From Candidatus Bathyarchaeota archaeon (GTDB lineage Archaea; Thermoproteota; Bathyarchaeia; 40CM-2-53-6): a stretch of DNA of 34,883 nucleotides. The DNA lies in assembly GCA_005882895.1 (NCBI GenBank), contig VBBD01000022.1, forward strand, positions 1-34,883, in the 5' to 3' direction. The position numbers and the translations under genes were made by a program. The notes beneath the pieces are model-generated. The model was not told the origin of the DNA. It worked only from the letters and a program-made list of their open reading frames with translations, and did no database searches. The stretch's first letter is position 1; every line of letters begins with the position of its first letter. Below are positions 1 to 6,774 of the stretch, piece by piece.

Positions 1-498
1 CTTCTTTCCCATCAAGTAGAAGTGTCGGATAATCCGGTAGATAGTGTTGAGAGCCCAAGACGCCTCCACCAAGTTCTCCAGGTTCATGACCTGAGAAGAA
101 TCAGCGCCCGGCGCAATCCTGCGAACATCCTCCTTGAACTTCTCATCCCGAACATCCAGCAGATGATCGATCTTGCCGACGATTCCGGCCGGATCCATAT
201 CGACCGGCGAGATCAGAAACTGCTCCATCAACACGTTGATCTGTGGACCCGGATCAGTTGAGGGTTTTCCTATTTCCTTGACTGTCTTGAGTGTTAGATC
301 CTTCGCGGAGTTCCGGAACATGTCCAATTTCCGCAACCCCTTGTCGATATCCCAGAGAAACTGGCGCATTTGCAATTTCTGGCCGAAACCGAAGAACAGC
401 GCGATGAAAAGAACAGTAAAGAGCAATTGACTGATTGTGCCCAAGTTGCTCAGCAGCGAGCTGAAGATATCGCTCTCGTGGAGAATTACAGGCAGCAA
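1..498 (-). CDS. DUF1512 family membrane-anchored protein (3' part cut by window edge)
   Basis: This reading frame is open to the left edge, so the ORF track misses it. Translating the minus strand from the TTG at 498-496 gives a short lead, a hydrophobic segment (about residues 22-40, LLFTVLFIALFFGFGQ), then a soluble part with EQFLISPVDMDPAGIV, KIDHLLDVRDEKF and YRIIRHFYLMGKK at the edge. These resemble the archaeal DUF1512 family (usually several hundred residues), whose function is unknown. About 166 residues are visible and the C-terminus lies outside. An in-frame TGA lies just upstream, so TTG (or the next codon, CTG) is the likely start. A TATA-like box and a perfect inverted repeat sit upstream. 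The family call is from memory of conserved motifs, not a search. Confidence 0.72.
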   Translation of the reverse strand, partial: MLPVILHESDIFSSLLSNLGTISQLLFTVLFIALFFGFGQKLQMRQFLWDIDKGLRKLDMFRNSAKDLTLKTVKEIGKPSTDPGPQINVLMEQFLISPVDMDPAGIVGKIDHLLDVRDEKFKEDVRRIAPGADSSQVMNLENLVEASWALNTIYRIIRHFYLMGKK

Positions 499-509
499 TG
501 ATTGGGCCC

Positions 510-546
510 CGGAATATGCTCAATATTCCGGTCTGAACATTATAAA
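510..546 (-). promoter_or_regulatory. TATA-like box plus perfect 8-bp inverted repeat upstream of the DUF1512 gene
   Basis: On the minus strand a TTTATAAT box (539-546) is followed by CGGAATAT-TGAGC-ATATTCCG (510-530), a perfect inverted repeat with 8-bp arms and a 5-nt spacer. The repeat ends 12 nt before the TTG start, about where transcription should begin. It may be an operator for a dimeric repressor or a short leader hairpin. The symmetry is directly visible; the function is inferred. Confidence 0.45.
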
Positions 547-635
547 CGTTGATCCCTAAGACTGAACAGCAGTAGCTCAAACTGATCCGAAAGATATCCA
601 GGAAAGAAACCGCCCGTTCCCGAGATAAGAAATGA

Positions 636-758
636 GGTTGGCAGCGGTCCAAGCTTCGCGTGGGCTTTCGCACCACACTACCACATAGATCGCATGGGAG
701 ATTCACTTCCGTGTTCGGAATGGGTACGGGTCCTAGCTCCCACCTATGGCCGCCAACC
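636..758 (-). rRNA. rrf: 5S ribosomal RNA
   Basis: The minus strand carries the universal 5S core CCCGTACCCATTCCGAACACGG, and its ends pair: GGTTGGC at the 5' end with GCCAACC at the 3' end (helix I). The length, about 123 nt, is right for archaeal 5S. No 16S or 23S is present, so this is a stand-alone 5S gene, as is common in TACK archaea. The 5' 26 nt overlap the last codons of the PQQ-repeat gene on the same strand, and the likely promoter lies inside that CDS. Confidence 0.93.
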
Positions 759-2754
759 CCGTGAACAATCCACCTCGGAATCGGCTAGATAAGCCTTCTC
801 TGAAATCAGGCCTCGAAGCATACGTCGGGGGCGCTTCAACCGGGTGATAATATGGTGAGGAAGGTTCACTCTTTCTCCTTGATACTAGCGCGATCAGAAC
901 AACTAGGAATAGCAGAGCTGCTCCGGCGATAATGAAGATGAAGGGAATCCCAGAGACCTTCAAGTTCGTCAGGTTTGGAATCCCGTTCACCGTAACTGTC
1001 ACAGTGTCTTGTCCCGAGGAGAACCCGGGTTTCGAGGCTTGAATCGTGACAGTTGGGCTTGAAGCCTGAAGCGGTGTACTATAGACGGCGGTGTAGTTTC
1101 CGTTGCCTCCATCCGTCGGGGCTGAGAAAGCCCCTCCTGCTGAGGAGGAGAGGAAGATCGTGGCCCCCATCACCGGACTAGTTCCATTTGTGACTCTAAT
1201 CTCCAGGACGATCTCGCCCCCTGGAGTGATAGATGTTGGACTGGCCGCGGTGGCGACCGTCAAAGGTGGGAAAGGATTCACAGTGATCGTGGTCTGGGCG
1301 GAACCGCTCAGAAAGCCAGTCTCGCTAGCCACGACCTGAATTATCGTACCGGTAGTGGAACTCACTAGAGGCGCTGTGAAATTGGAATAGTACAAGCCCG
1401 GACTACCGGGCACTGGTTGAGTGAAACCGCCCCCAGCCGAGGAGGTTAGAGCAAGCGTGACTCCGGTCTGTGGAGCTGACCCGTTTGTCACGGTGATCGT
1501 TAGTGTTGATATTTGCCCCGGCTTAAGGCTCGTCACACTTGGAAATACTGTCGCCTGCAACTTGGGGGCTACTACGCCCAACGCGTACACGTTGTAGTCG
1601 TTAGAGCCAAAGAATACCCTGCCATCAGCGACCGCGGGCGATGACCAGATTGGCGCGCTGGTCAAGTACCTCCAAAGTCTAACGCCTGACGTGGCGTTTA
1701 GTGCGTAAAGATAGTGGTCGTTGGATCCGGCGAGGACCATGTTGGAGCCCAGGGAGAGAGCGGGAGAGGAAGAGACCGACGCCCCGGTTGTAGCGACCCA
1801 TTTCTGTACCCCGGTAGTAGCATTGACAGCGTAAACGTTGCCTTTCCCTGTTCCGAAGTAGACGACCCCGTTACTGACTGCGGCGGAGGTAGAGTTCGAG
1901 TTGCCTGTATTGAATGACCAGTCAGTCGCCCCGGTCATCTCGTCCAGCGCGAAAAACTTGGTTGCAGTGCCGATGTAAACCCGTCCATAAGCTATCGCCA
2001 ACGCGTTTCTGACAGCTACGGCTCCGCCTGGTACTACTCTCCATATTGCCTTGCCATTAGTCTCGTTGAGAGCGGTAACAGATCCGTCATCCAGTCCAAA
2101 GAAGACCCGACCTCTATCCACCGCCGGCGAGGAGGCTACGGGAGCGGAAGGAAGTGTTGCGTTTGCCCAGACAACAGCACCCGTGCTTGCGTCTAAGGCA
2201 ACAAACTGTCCGAACTGGAAACAGCCCGAGGCGCACCAATTACCGTAGAAGATTTTCCCGTCTGCGATGGCAGGAGATGATGCGATGAAATAGTTGAGAG
2301 TGCCTCTGCCCCAGACTTCGGAGCCTGTCTGCTCGTTGAGCGCGTATAGAATCCCTCCGTTTCTGGACGCAACATACACCATACCGTTTGCGACTGCAGG
2401 CGAGGAAAAGATGACGCTTCCGGTGTTGAACGACCATTTTTGCTGGCCGCTGTACTCGTCAATCGCATACACGTTAGTGTCCCATGAGGCTACAAAGACA
2501 AGCCCATCTGAAACAGCGGGAGACGAATAAACGAAAGACCCGGTCGCGAACCTCCACATCTGGTTCGCAGTGCCTGGCGCACTCGCCAGCGTCGCGCCGG
2601 ACCTAAATTGGTCGTAGTGGAACATCGTCCAAGGATAATCAGTCGATCCCAACGGCCCAGCGGAATAAGGCTGAGGGCGAAATGTTCCGGCGCTAGGGAT
2701 TCCGATGGCCAGTATGAAAAGAGAAAAGATTGTGAAAACTGCTACCCTTCTCAA
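733..2754 (-). CDS. Secreted, membrane-anchored PQQ-type beta-propeller protein with Ig-like stalk
   Basis: The 673-residue product opens with a signal peptide (VAVFTIFSLFILAIGIPSAG). Residues about 45-395 are a run of PQQ/WD-like propeller blades repeating SSPAVADG.V.....NVYALN..TG...W. Two Ig-like domains follow (about 400-490 and 500-590; paired VTNG and SSAGG motifs), then a membrane helix (about 605-630, IFIIAGAALLFLVVLIAL) and a basic cytoplasmic tail. It is thus a surface protein holding a propeller outside the cell. No quinoprotein catalytic residues were identified, so a binding or scaffold role is more likely than an enzyme (inference). The last residues (LAAIGGS) and the stop codon are encoded by the 5' end of the 5S rRNA gene, so the original C-terminus may have been replaced by run-on. 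Confidence 0.85.
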   Translation of the reverse strand: MRRVAVFTIFSLFILAIGIPSAGTFRPQPYSAGPLGSTDYPWTMFHYDQFRSGATLASAPGTANQMWRFATGSFVYSSPAVSDGLVFVASWDTNVYAIDEYSGQQKWSFNTGSVIFSSPAVANGMVYVASRNGGILYALNEQTGSEVWGRGTLNYFIASSPAIADGKIFYGNWCASGCFQFGQFVALDASTGAVVWANATLPSAPVASSPAVDRGRVFFGLDDGSVTALNETNGKAIWRVVPGGAVAVRNALAIAYGRVYIGTATKFFALDEMTGATDWSFNTGNSNSTSAAVSNGVVYFGTGKGNVYAVNATTGVQKWVATTGASVSSSPALSLGSNMVLAGSNDHYLYALNATSGVRLWRYLTSAPIWSSPAVADGRVFFGSNDYNVYALGVVAPKLQATVFPSVTSLKPGQISTLTITVTNGSAPQTGVTLALTSSAGGGFTQPVPGSPGLYYSNFTAPLVSSTTGTIIQVVASETGFLSGSAQTTITVNPFPPLTVATAASPTSITPGGEIVLEIRVTNGTSPVMGATIFLSSSAGGAFSAPTDGGNGNYTAVYSTPLQASSPTVTIQASKPGFSSGQDTVTVTVNGIPNLTNLKVSGIPFIFIIAGAALLFLVVLIALVSRRKSEPSSPYYHPVEAPPTYASRPDFREGLSSRFRGGLFTGLAAIGGS
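785..793 (-). promoter_or_regulatory. Probable TATA box of the 5S rRNA gene, inside the upstream CDS
   Basis: CTTATCTAG on the minus strand is centred about 30 nt upstream of the mapped 5' end of the 5S rRNA, the normal archaeal spacing. It lies within the last codons of the PQQ-repeat protein gene. The match to a TATA box is moderate. Confidence 0.4.
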
Positions 2755-2939
2755 GCGAAACCCCTACAACAACGTCTGGTCTAGCACTCTTCTCCATGGA
2801 AGAATTCGTGGAGTCCATGACTAAAAGAGACATGTAACTCACGCTTCCAAAACCGCAGGTATGCCTCAGATCCTTGGAGCTAAGCCGAAAACTAGATTAA
2901 TCTAGACCTGGCACAACGCCCGAGCAAGGTGCACCCTGT

Positions 2940-3218
2940 CTGATATTCGCCTTCCTAATCTTCTACCGAGTAAGACCCCTATCCGAAGCAGATAAGAAGA
3001 AAGCCACAGCCGACTGGGCACGTTTCAAGAAGACACTGTCCAAAGACCTCGCCATAGTAGCAGAATACGCCCACATCTGGGGAACAACCTACAACGGCAT
3101 GATCCTCATCGAGTCACGCGACCTATCCACATTCCACGACTTCTGGCACCGTTTCCGAGAAGCAACAAGATGGTACGTGCCCGAGACAAGAACGTACATC
3201 GCGCAGAAAGAAGAATAA
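2940..3218 (+). CDS. Small conserved-looking protein without an ordinary start codon
   Basis: This frame gives about 92 residues that read like a real protein: a hydrophobic strand (LIFAFLIFYRVRPL), an amphipathic helix with ADWARFKKTLSK, then GTTYNGMILIESRD, DFWHRFREATRWYVP and a charged end. The alternation of strands and helices suggests a ferredoxin-like dimeric alpha/beta barrel (EthD/NIPSNAP-like), but I do not recognise the family. Between the upstream in-frame TAA and the internal ATG at 3099 there is no ATG, GTG or TTG. CTG at 2940, preceded by AAGGTG, is the best candidate start. The alternative is a gene that has lost its 5' end. Codon choice resembles the cluster at 5-9 kb. The ORF track omits it because of the missing start. 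Confidence 0.5.
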   Translation: MIFAFLIFYRVRPLSEADKKKATADWARFKKTLSKDLAIVAEYAHIWGTTYNGMILIESRDLSTFHDFWHRFREATRWYVPETRTYIAQKEE

Positions 3219-3248
3219 GCCGACTCCGTCCCTATCTTTCGACTAAGC

Positions 3249-3254
3249 TTTATA
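3249..3254 (+). promoter_or_regulatory. TATA-like box upstream of the tRNA-Trp gene
   Basis: TTTATA lies 61 nt before the tRNA 5' end. With normal spacing, transcription would begin near 3278 and leave a leader of about 35 nt for RNase P to remove. The match is good but the spacing is long. Confidence 0.3.
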
Positions 3255-3314
3255 CCAAGAATTTCCGACACCCGCCTTTCGGTGGGGCGCTGCATAGAGC
3301 CTTCGTTACAGCAC

Positions 3315-3504
3315 GGGGCCGTAGTCTAGCCAGACCCATCGAAAGCGCGGGGTCCTAGAAAGGAATGACGACGGGCTCCAGAATCCATTACAACAGGACA
3401 TACCGACCTAAATTGAGGGATGAGGAAATTCAGGAGCGCGTGAAGATACCCGTAGACGAGAGACTCGGCGGATGTCGTGGGTTCGAATCCCACCGGCCCC
3501 ACCA
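3315..3504 (+). tRNA. tRNA-Trp (anticodon CCA) with three proposed introns
   Basis: Acceptor GGGGCCG (3315-3321) pairs with CGGCCCC (3494-3500), followed by A73 and an encoded CCA. The T-arm is GTGGG-TTCGAAT-CCCAC. Three insertions separate the exons. Intron 1, 3332-3360 (D-loop): central helix CTAG/CTAG, bulges CCA and AAA, inner helix GACCC/GGGTC. Intron 2, 3382-3447: canonical 37/38 site after CTCCAG; its central helix is imperfect. Intron 3, 3456-3473 (variable region): helix CCGT/GCGG, bulges AGA and ATG, inner helix CGAG/CTCG. Cutting each bulge after its second base yields exons 3315-3331, 3361-3381, 3448-3455 and 3474-3504. These form a normal 74-nt tRNA with D-arm GTCTAGCCAGGAATGAC, anticodon arm ACGGG-CTCCAGA-CCCGT and variable loop AGGTC. 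The tRNA itself is near certain; the exon model is a manual fold. Confidence 0.85.
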
Positions 3505-3593
3505 AAGTGGCGACGAATCCTGCAGACTTAAGTCCGGCTTTCGTCCTTGTTGTTCGATGACGTAGTATTGGTAGGGTGCAAGATCGTTGGTGA

Positions 3594-3863
3594 CTAGGGG
3601 CGGTCGGCAAGTTGCTGGAGCAGCCCTGCGAGCTCTTTGAGCTTTCCCTTTACGGCCGCCGTGTACCCGTCCTTCGCAATCTTCATAGCTAGAGTGTTCA
3701 GCTCGGCTCTTAGAACTGTCAGTGGGTCTTTCTTGTCTGCTCGAATCATTCCCCCGAAACAAGTCTGACACACCCACGCATGGAAATACGGGTCATACTC
3801 ATGGTAGGTCGCTTCTTCGCAGTACCGGCAGTAAGGATGGTTAGGGTCAGAGGGTTGCGACAA
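3594..3863 (-). CDS. Small zinc-ribbon protein, function unknown
   Basis: The 89-residue product has two cysteine pairs, CRYC (about residues 12-15) and CQTC (about 32-35), spaced as in a treble-clef or zinc-ribbon fold. The second half is a helical, lysine-rich segment (LRAELNTLAMKIAKDGYTAA, then KLKELAGLLQQL) that could form a coiled coil. The TTG start is in line with the many TTG starts in this window. It lies between the tRNA and the rpiB-like gene without obvious operon partners. A nucleic-acid- or protein-binding role is plausible, but no family is recognised. Confidence 0.6.
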   Translation of the reverse strand: MSQPSDPNHPYCRYCEEATYHEYDPYFHAWVCQTCFGGMIRADKKDPLTVLRAELNTLAMKIAKDGYTAAVKGKLKELAGLLQQLADRP

Positions 3864-3997
3864 CAGAGGATGCCTCCCCTTTGACGGATTGCGCTCCCGA
3901 TAATAGCCAAGTCAAACCCTACCATGGAAAACACGGTGACAACCGATTCAGTCAACCCCGGCACCGAACTGCAACCGGCTAGGATTTCTGGCCCATC

Positions 3998-4471
3998 TCA
4001 GGCCGTTTTTCGCGGTTTCTGAGCGTTGAGGTATTTTGAATCGAGCTTCTTGGCTCGCTCGATAAGCTCCGCATCGACCCCAGTCTTTACGGGGTCGCTA
4101 GAAAACCATGCATCCAGGATCTCCTTTGCGACCGCTGGCGAGGTGGATCTCAAACTCATCGCTAGAACGTTCGCATCGTCCCACATGCGAGCACCCTTGG
4201 CCGTTTCCGCGTCCCAGCAAAGAGCGGCTCGGACCCCTGGCACCTTGTTAGCGGCGATGGTGACGCCAGTTCCAGTCCAGCAGAAGAGAATACCTTGGTC
4301 AGCTTTCCCACTACTCACCTCCGCGCCTATTTTTTCGCCGACATCAGGCCAACCCATTGCCTCTCCCTCAAGCGGACCAGAGAGAGTGAGATCATGACCA
4401 CGTCGCTTCAACTCCTCGACAACAAAGTCGGTCAGTACAGTCTTCTCGTCGCTTCCAACAGCGAGCTTCAA
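3998..4471 (-). CDS. rpiB: RpiB/LacAB-family sugar-phosphate isomerase
   Basis: The 157-residue protein fits the RpiB family, which interconverts ribose 5-phosphate and ribulose 5-phosphate (LacAB members use galactose 6-phosphate). The N-terminal VGSDE matches the substrate-binding GSDHAG region, although the usual His is Lys here. FCWTGTGVTIAANKVPGVRAA is the phosphate/anion-hole segment with the family's catalytic Cys. MWDDANVLAMS matches the usual HNNANVLAMG, again without the His. The two replaced histidines suggest a divergent member whose substrate may differ. The start is TTG. Neighbours do not define a sugar pathway, so the ribose assignment rests on the fold only. Confidence 0.8.
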   Translation of the reverse strand: MKLAVGSDEKTVLTDFVVEELKRRGHDLTLSGPLEGEAMGWPDVGEKIGAEVSSGKADQGILFCWTGTGVTIAANKVPGVRAALCWDAETAKGARMWDDANVLAMSLRSTSPAVAKEILDAWFSSDPVKTGVDAELIERAKKLDSKYLNAQKPRKTA

Positions 4472-4558
4472 GTCTCGATTGAGAACATGAATGCCTCAAC
4501 ATAGGTTTTGTTCCGGGAAAGCTAAAGTCTCTCTAGATTACTCCGTGAGCTGAGCAAT

Positions 4559-5053
4559 ATGAGCAGGCCGTCAAAGCCGGTAAGCGCCTCCAAGACCACT
4601 CTTTCCAGCCAGATGATGCCGGTGGATGCGAACCCGATGGGAAACGTCCACGGTGGCACAATCCTCAAACTTGTTGATGTCGCTGCAGGCGTCACAGCCC
4701 TCCGGCATGCAAGATCCGTTGTGGTCACGGCGAGTATCGACCGTATGGACTTTTACCACCCGGTCTATGTTGGAAACCTTCTCAGCCTCAAAGCCTCCGT
4801 TAACTACGCTGGAACAACTTCGATGGAAGTTGGGGTCCGAATAGAAGCTGAGGATTTGAAGACGGGTAGGATTACACACACTGGCTCATCCTACCTGACC
4901 TACGTTGCTATTGATGAAAACGGACGCCCCGTCGAAATCCCCGATGTCGTCCCTGAGACGCCTGAAGAGAAAATACGATGGAGGGAGGGAAAACAGCGGA
5001 GAGCTGAGCGTCTCAAGATCCTACAAGACCGGAAAAGGAAAGGCAAGGCCTAG
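4559..5053 (+). CDS. Acyl-CoA thioesterase, hotdog fold (YciA/BACH type)
   Basis: The 164-residue product shows the hotdog thioesterase signature NPMGNVHGGTILKLVDVAAG (about residues 24-43), where the HGG turn binds the thioester and the Asp after it is the usual catalytic acid. RMDFYHPVYVGNLLSL and GRITHTGSSYLTYVAID match the later strands of acyl-CoA hydrolases. The C-terminus is a charged helix rich in Arg and Lys. It hydrolyses acyl-CoA to free acid and CoA. It is the first gene of the + strand CoA cluster and ends only a few bases before the dehydrogenase, so it may recycle CoA or relieve stalled intermediates of that pathway. Confidence 0.88.
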   Translation: MSRPSKPVSASKTTLSSQMMPVDANPMGNVHGGTILKLVDVAAGVTALRHARSVVVTASIDRMDFYHPVYVGNLLSLKASVNYAGTTSMEVGVRIEAEDLKTGRITHTGSSYLTYVAIDENGRPVEIPDVVPETPEEKIRWREGKQRRAERLKILQDRKRKGKA

Positions 5054-5061
5054 GTAGATCA

Positions 5062-5946
5062 ACGACGAAGGTCGCAATTATCGGATTCGGCATGATGGGA
5101 CGACAGATAGCACAAGTATTCGCCCAACATGGCTACGAAGTAGAGGCCACAGATGAAGATCAACAAGCCCTGAAAACAGGGATCGACGAAATAGCAAACG
5201 GACCATATGGAATTCACGCATCCGTCTCAAGGGGCAAACTGACTCCCGACCAGGCAAGCAAGGCTCTAGCCAATATCAAGACTAGTCCCAAGCTGGACGA
5301 CGCATGCAGAAACGCGAATTTGGTAATTGAGGCCGCCTTCGAGGATTTGCAGCTCAAACAGAATCTCTTTCAGAAAATCGAATCCGTTGCACCTGCAACC
5401 GCGATAATAGCATCAAACACATCGACATTGAGCCTCGACAAGATCTCCCAAAAAATCTCAGTGAGAGATAGAACGGTCGGCATGCACTTCTTCAACCCAG
5501 CCCAGGTAACAAAACTCGTCGAGATCATCCGAGGAACGACGACATCACCTGAGATGGTCGAGAAAGCGTCTCAGATTGTGCGCGAGATCGGCAAGACTCC
5601 CATCCTCGCCCAAGACGAACCCGGTTTCATCGCCAATCGCCTCGGACTCACGCTCTACATGGAAGCTTCAAAGCTCCTAGAGGACCGGCTCGCCAGCCTG
5701 CAGGACATCGATACCTGCATGAAACTCGGTTACAACCATCCAATGGGACCCTTCGAACTGGCAGATTTCGTCGGACTGGACACTAGACTACGGAACATAG
5801 AATCCCTCTACAAGGCGACGAGTGACAGTAAATGGATACCACCTAAGCTTCTGAGAGAAATGGTCCAACAAGGATACCTCGGCGATCCTACAAGAAAGAC
5901 GACGAGCAAGGGAGGATACTACGAGTACCTCCAGGTCAAACGCTGA
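5062..5946 (+). CDS. 3-hydroxyacyl-CoA dehydrogenase (PaaH/HbdA type), start uncertain
   Basis: This NAD-dependent enzyme oxidises 3-hydroxyacyl-CoA to 3-oxoacyl-CoA. The first ATG (5092) falls inside the nucleotide-binding loop, because the preceding in-frame codons encode KVAIIGFG, which completes GxGxxG (GFGMMG). The real start must be upstream, but there is no ATG, GTG or TTG between that point and an in-frame TGA near 5005. ACG at 5062, preceded by TAGGTAGA, is offered as a start. Further motifs are VIEAAFEDL, ASNTSTLS, the catalytic-His region GMHFFNPA, DEPGFIANR and the C-terminal domain motif NHPMGPFELADFVGLD. The roughly 294-residue length is normal for stand-alone HBDH. It follows the thioesterase directly and likely supplies substrate to the thiolase downstream. 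Confidence 0.9.
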   Translation, partial: TTKVAIIGFGMMGRQIAQVFAQHGYEVEATDEDQQALKTGIDEIANGPYGIHASVSRGKLTPDQASKALANIKTSPKLDDACRNANLVIEAAFEDLQLKQNLFQKIESVAPATAIIASNTSTLSLDKISQKISVRDRTVGMHFFNPAQVTKLVEIIRGTTTSPEMVEKASQIVREIGKTPILAQDEPGFIANRLGLTLYMEASKLLEDRLASLQDIDTCMKLGYNHPMGPFELADFVGLDTRLRNIESLYKATSDSKWIPPKLLREMVQQGYLGDPTRKTTSKGGYYEYLQVKR

Positions 5947-5960
5947 AAAAATCCTAACAC

Positions 5961-5966
5961 TTTATA
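5961..5966 (+). promoter_or_regulatory. TATA box for the enoyl-CoA hydratase genes
   Basis: TTTATA is centred about 34 nt before the TTG start at 5998. This implies an mRNA with almost no leader and an internal promoter within the CoA cluster. Confidence 0.45.
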
Positions 5967-5997
5967 CAGAACACAAACCACGAAACACCGATAACGA

Positions 5998-6771
5998 TTG
6001 CCTTACGCCCACATACTAGTCGAGACTGAGCCACCAATCGGAATCATTCGACTAAACCGTCCGAAAGCCCTCAACGCCCTCAACTTCGAACTCATACGAG
6101 AAACAGTGGACGCACTCGAGACTTTCGACAAAGAAGACAAGATCAAAGCAACAATCTTAACCGGAGGAGACGACGCCTTCTCCGCAGGCGCCGACATCAA
6201 AGAACTAGCCGAAGCCACGCCTGTCACGTTGATCGAGGAGAACAAATTCGCCCTCTGGGATCGGCTGAAGAAGATCGCGAAGCCGATCATAGGAGCGGTC
6301 AGCGGCTACATCTATGGAGGCGGCTGCGAACTAGCCATGAACTGCGACATCATCGTCGCATCCGAGACCGCCCGGTTCGCCCAACCCGAGATTAACATTG
6401 GAATAATGCCCGGGGCAGGTGGGACCCAGCGTCTCACAAGAACTATTGGAAAGTATAGGGCAATGGAAATGGTTCTAACTGGACAACCCGTGACTGCGAG
6501 AGAGATGGAGAAACATGGACTCGTCAACAGGATCGTTCCCGTAGAGGCTTACTTCGATGAAGCGCGTAAGCTTGCGATGCAAATCGCCCAGAAAGCCCCC
6601 ATAGCCACTCGTCTAGCCAAGGAAGCAGTTTTGAAAGCCTTCGACACGCCGCTCGAAGAGGGACTGCAGTTTGAGAGGAAGAATTTCTACCTCCTGTTCT
6701 CGACCGAGGACATGAAAGAGGGGATGAAAGCTTTCACGGAAAAACGTCCTCCAAGCTTCAAAGGACGATAA
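5998..6771 (+). CDS. Enoyl-CoA hydratase (crotonase family)
   Basis: The 257-residue crotonase-fold protein adds water to trans-2-enoyl-CoA. The oxyanion-hole segment FSAGADIKEL, the first catalytic glutamate in GGGCELAMNCDI, and the second in PEINIGIMPGAGGTQRL are all present, so it should be a true hydratase. GLVNRIVP and the C-terminal EDMKEGMKAFTEKR helix are typical. The start is TTG at 5998, giving PYAHILVE as the first strand. It lies 51 nt after the dehydrogenase and 3 nt before a second crotonase paralogue, with its own TATA box. Its product is the natural substrate of the dehydrogenase upstream. Confidence 0.92.
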   Translation: MPYAHILVETEPPIGIIRLNRPKALNALNFELIRETVDALETFDKEDKIKATILTGGDDAFSAGADIKELAEATPVTLIEENKFALWDRLKKIAKPIIGAVSGYIYGGGCELAMNCDIIVASETARFAQPEINIGIMPGAGGTQRLTRTIGKYRAMEMVLTGQPVTAREMEKHGLVNRIVPVEAYFDEARKLAMQIAQKAPIATRLAKEAVLKAFDTPLEEGLQFERKNFYLLFSTEDMKEGMKAFTEKRPPSFKGR

Positions 6772-6774
6772 TGC

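Noticed and set aside
254-706. 150-aa minus-strand ORF over the 5S rRNA
   Set aside because: It spans the 5S gene and runs out of frame with the DUF1512 gene; it is a shadow.
3454-3476. Reading the tRNA at 3315 as a class II tRNA with a long variable arm
   Set aside because: The anticodon loop CTCCAGA gives CCA (Trp), a class I tRNA, and removing the 18-nt BHB intron leaves an ordinary 5-nt variable loop.
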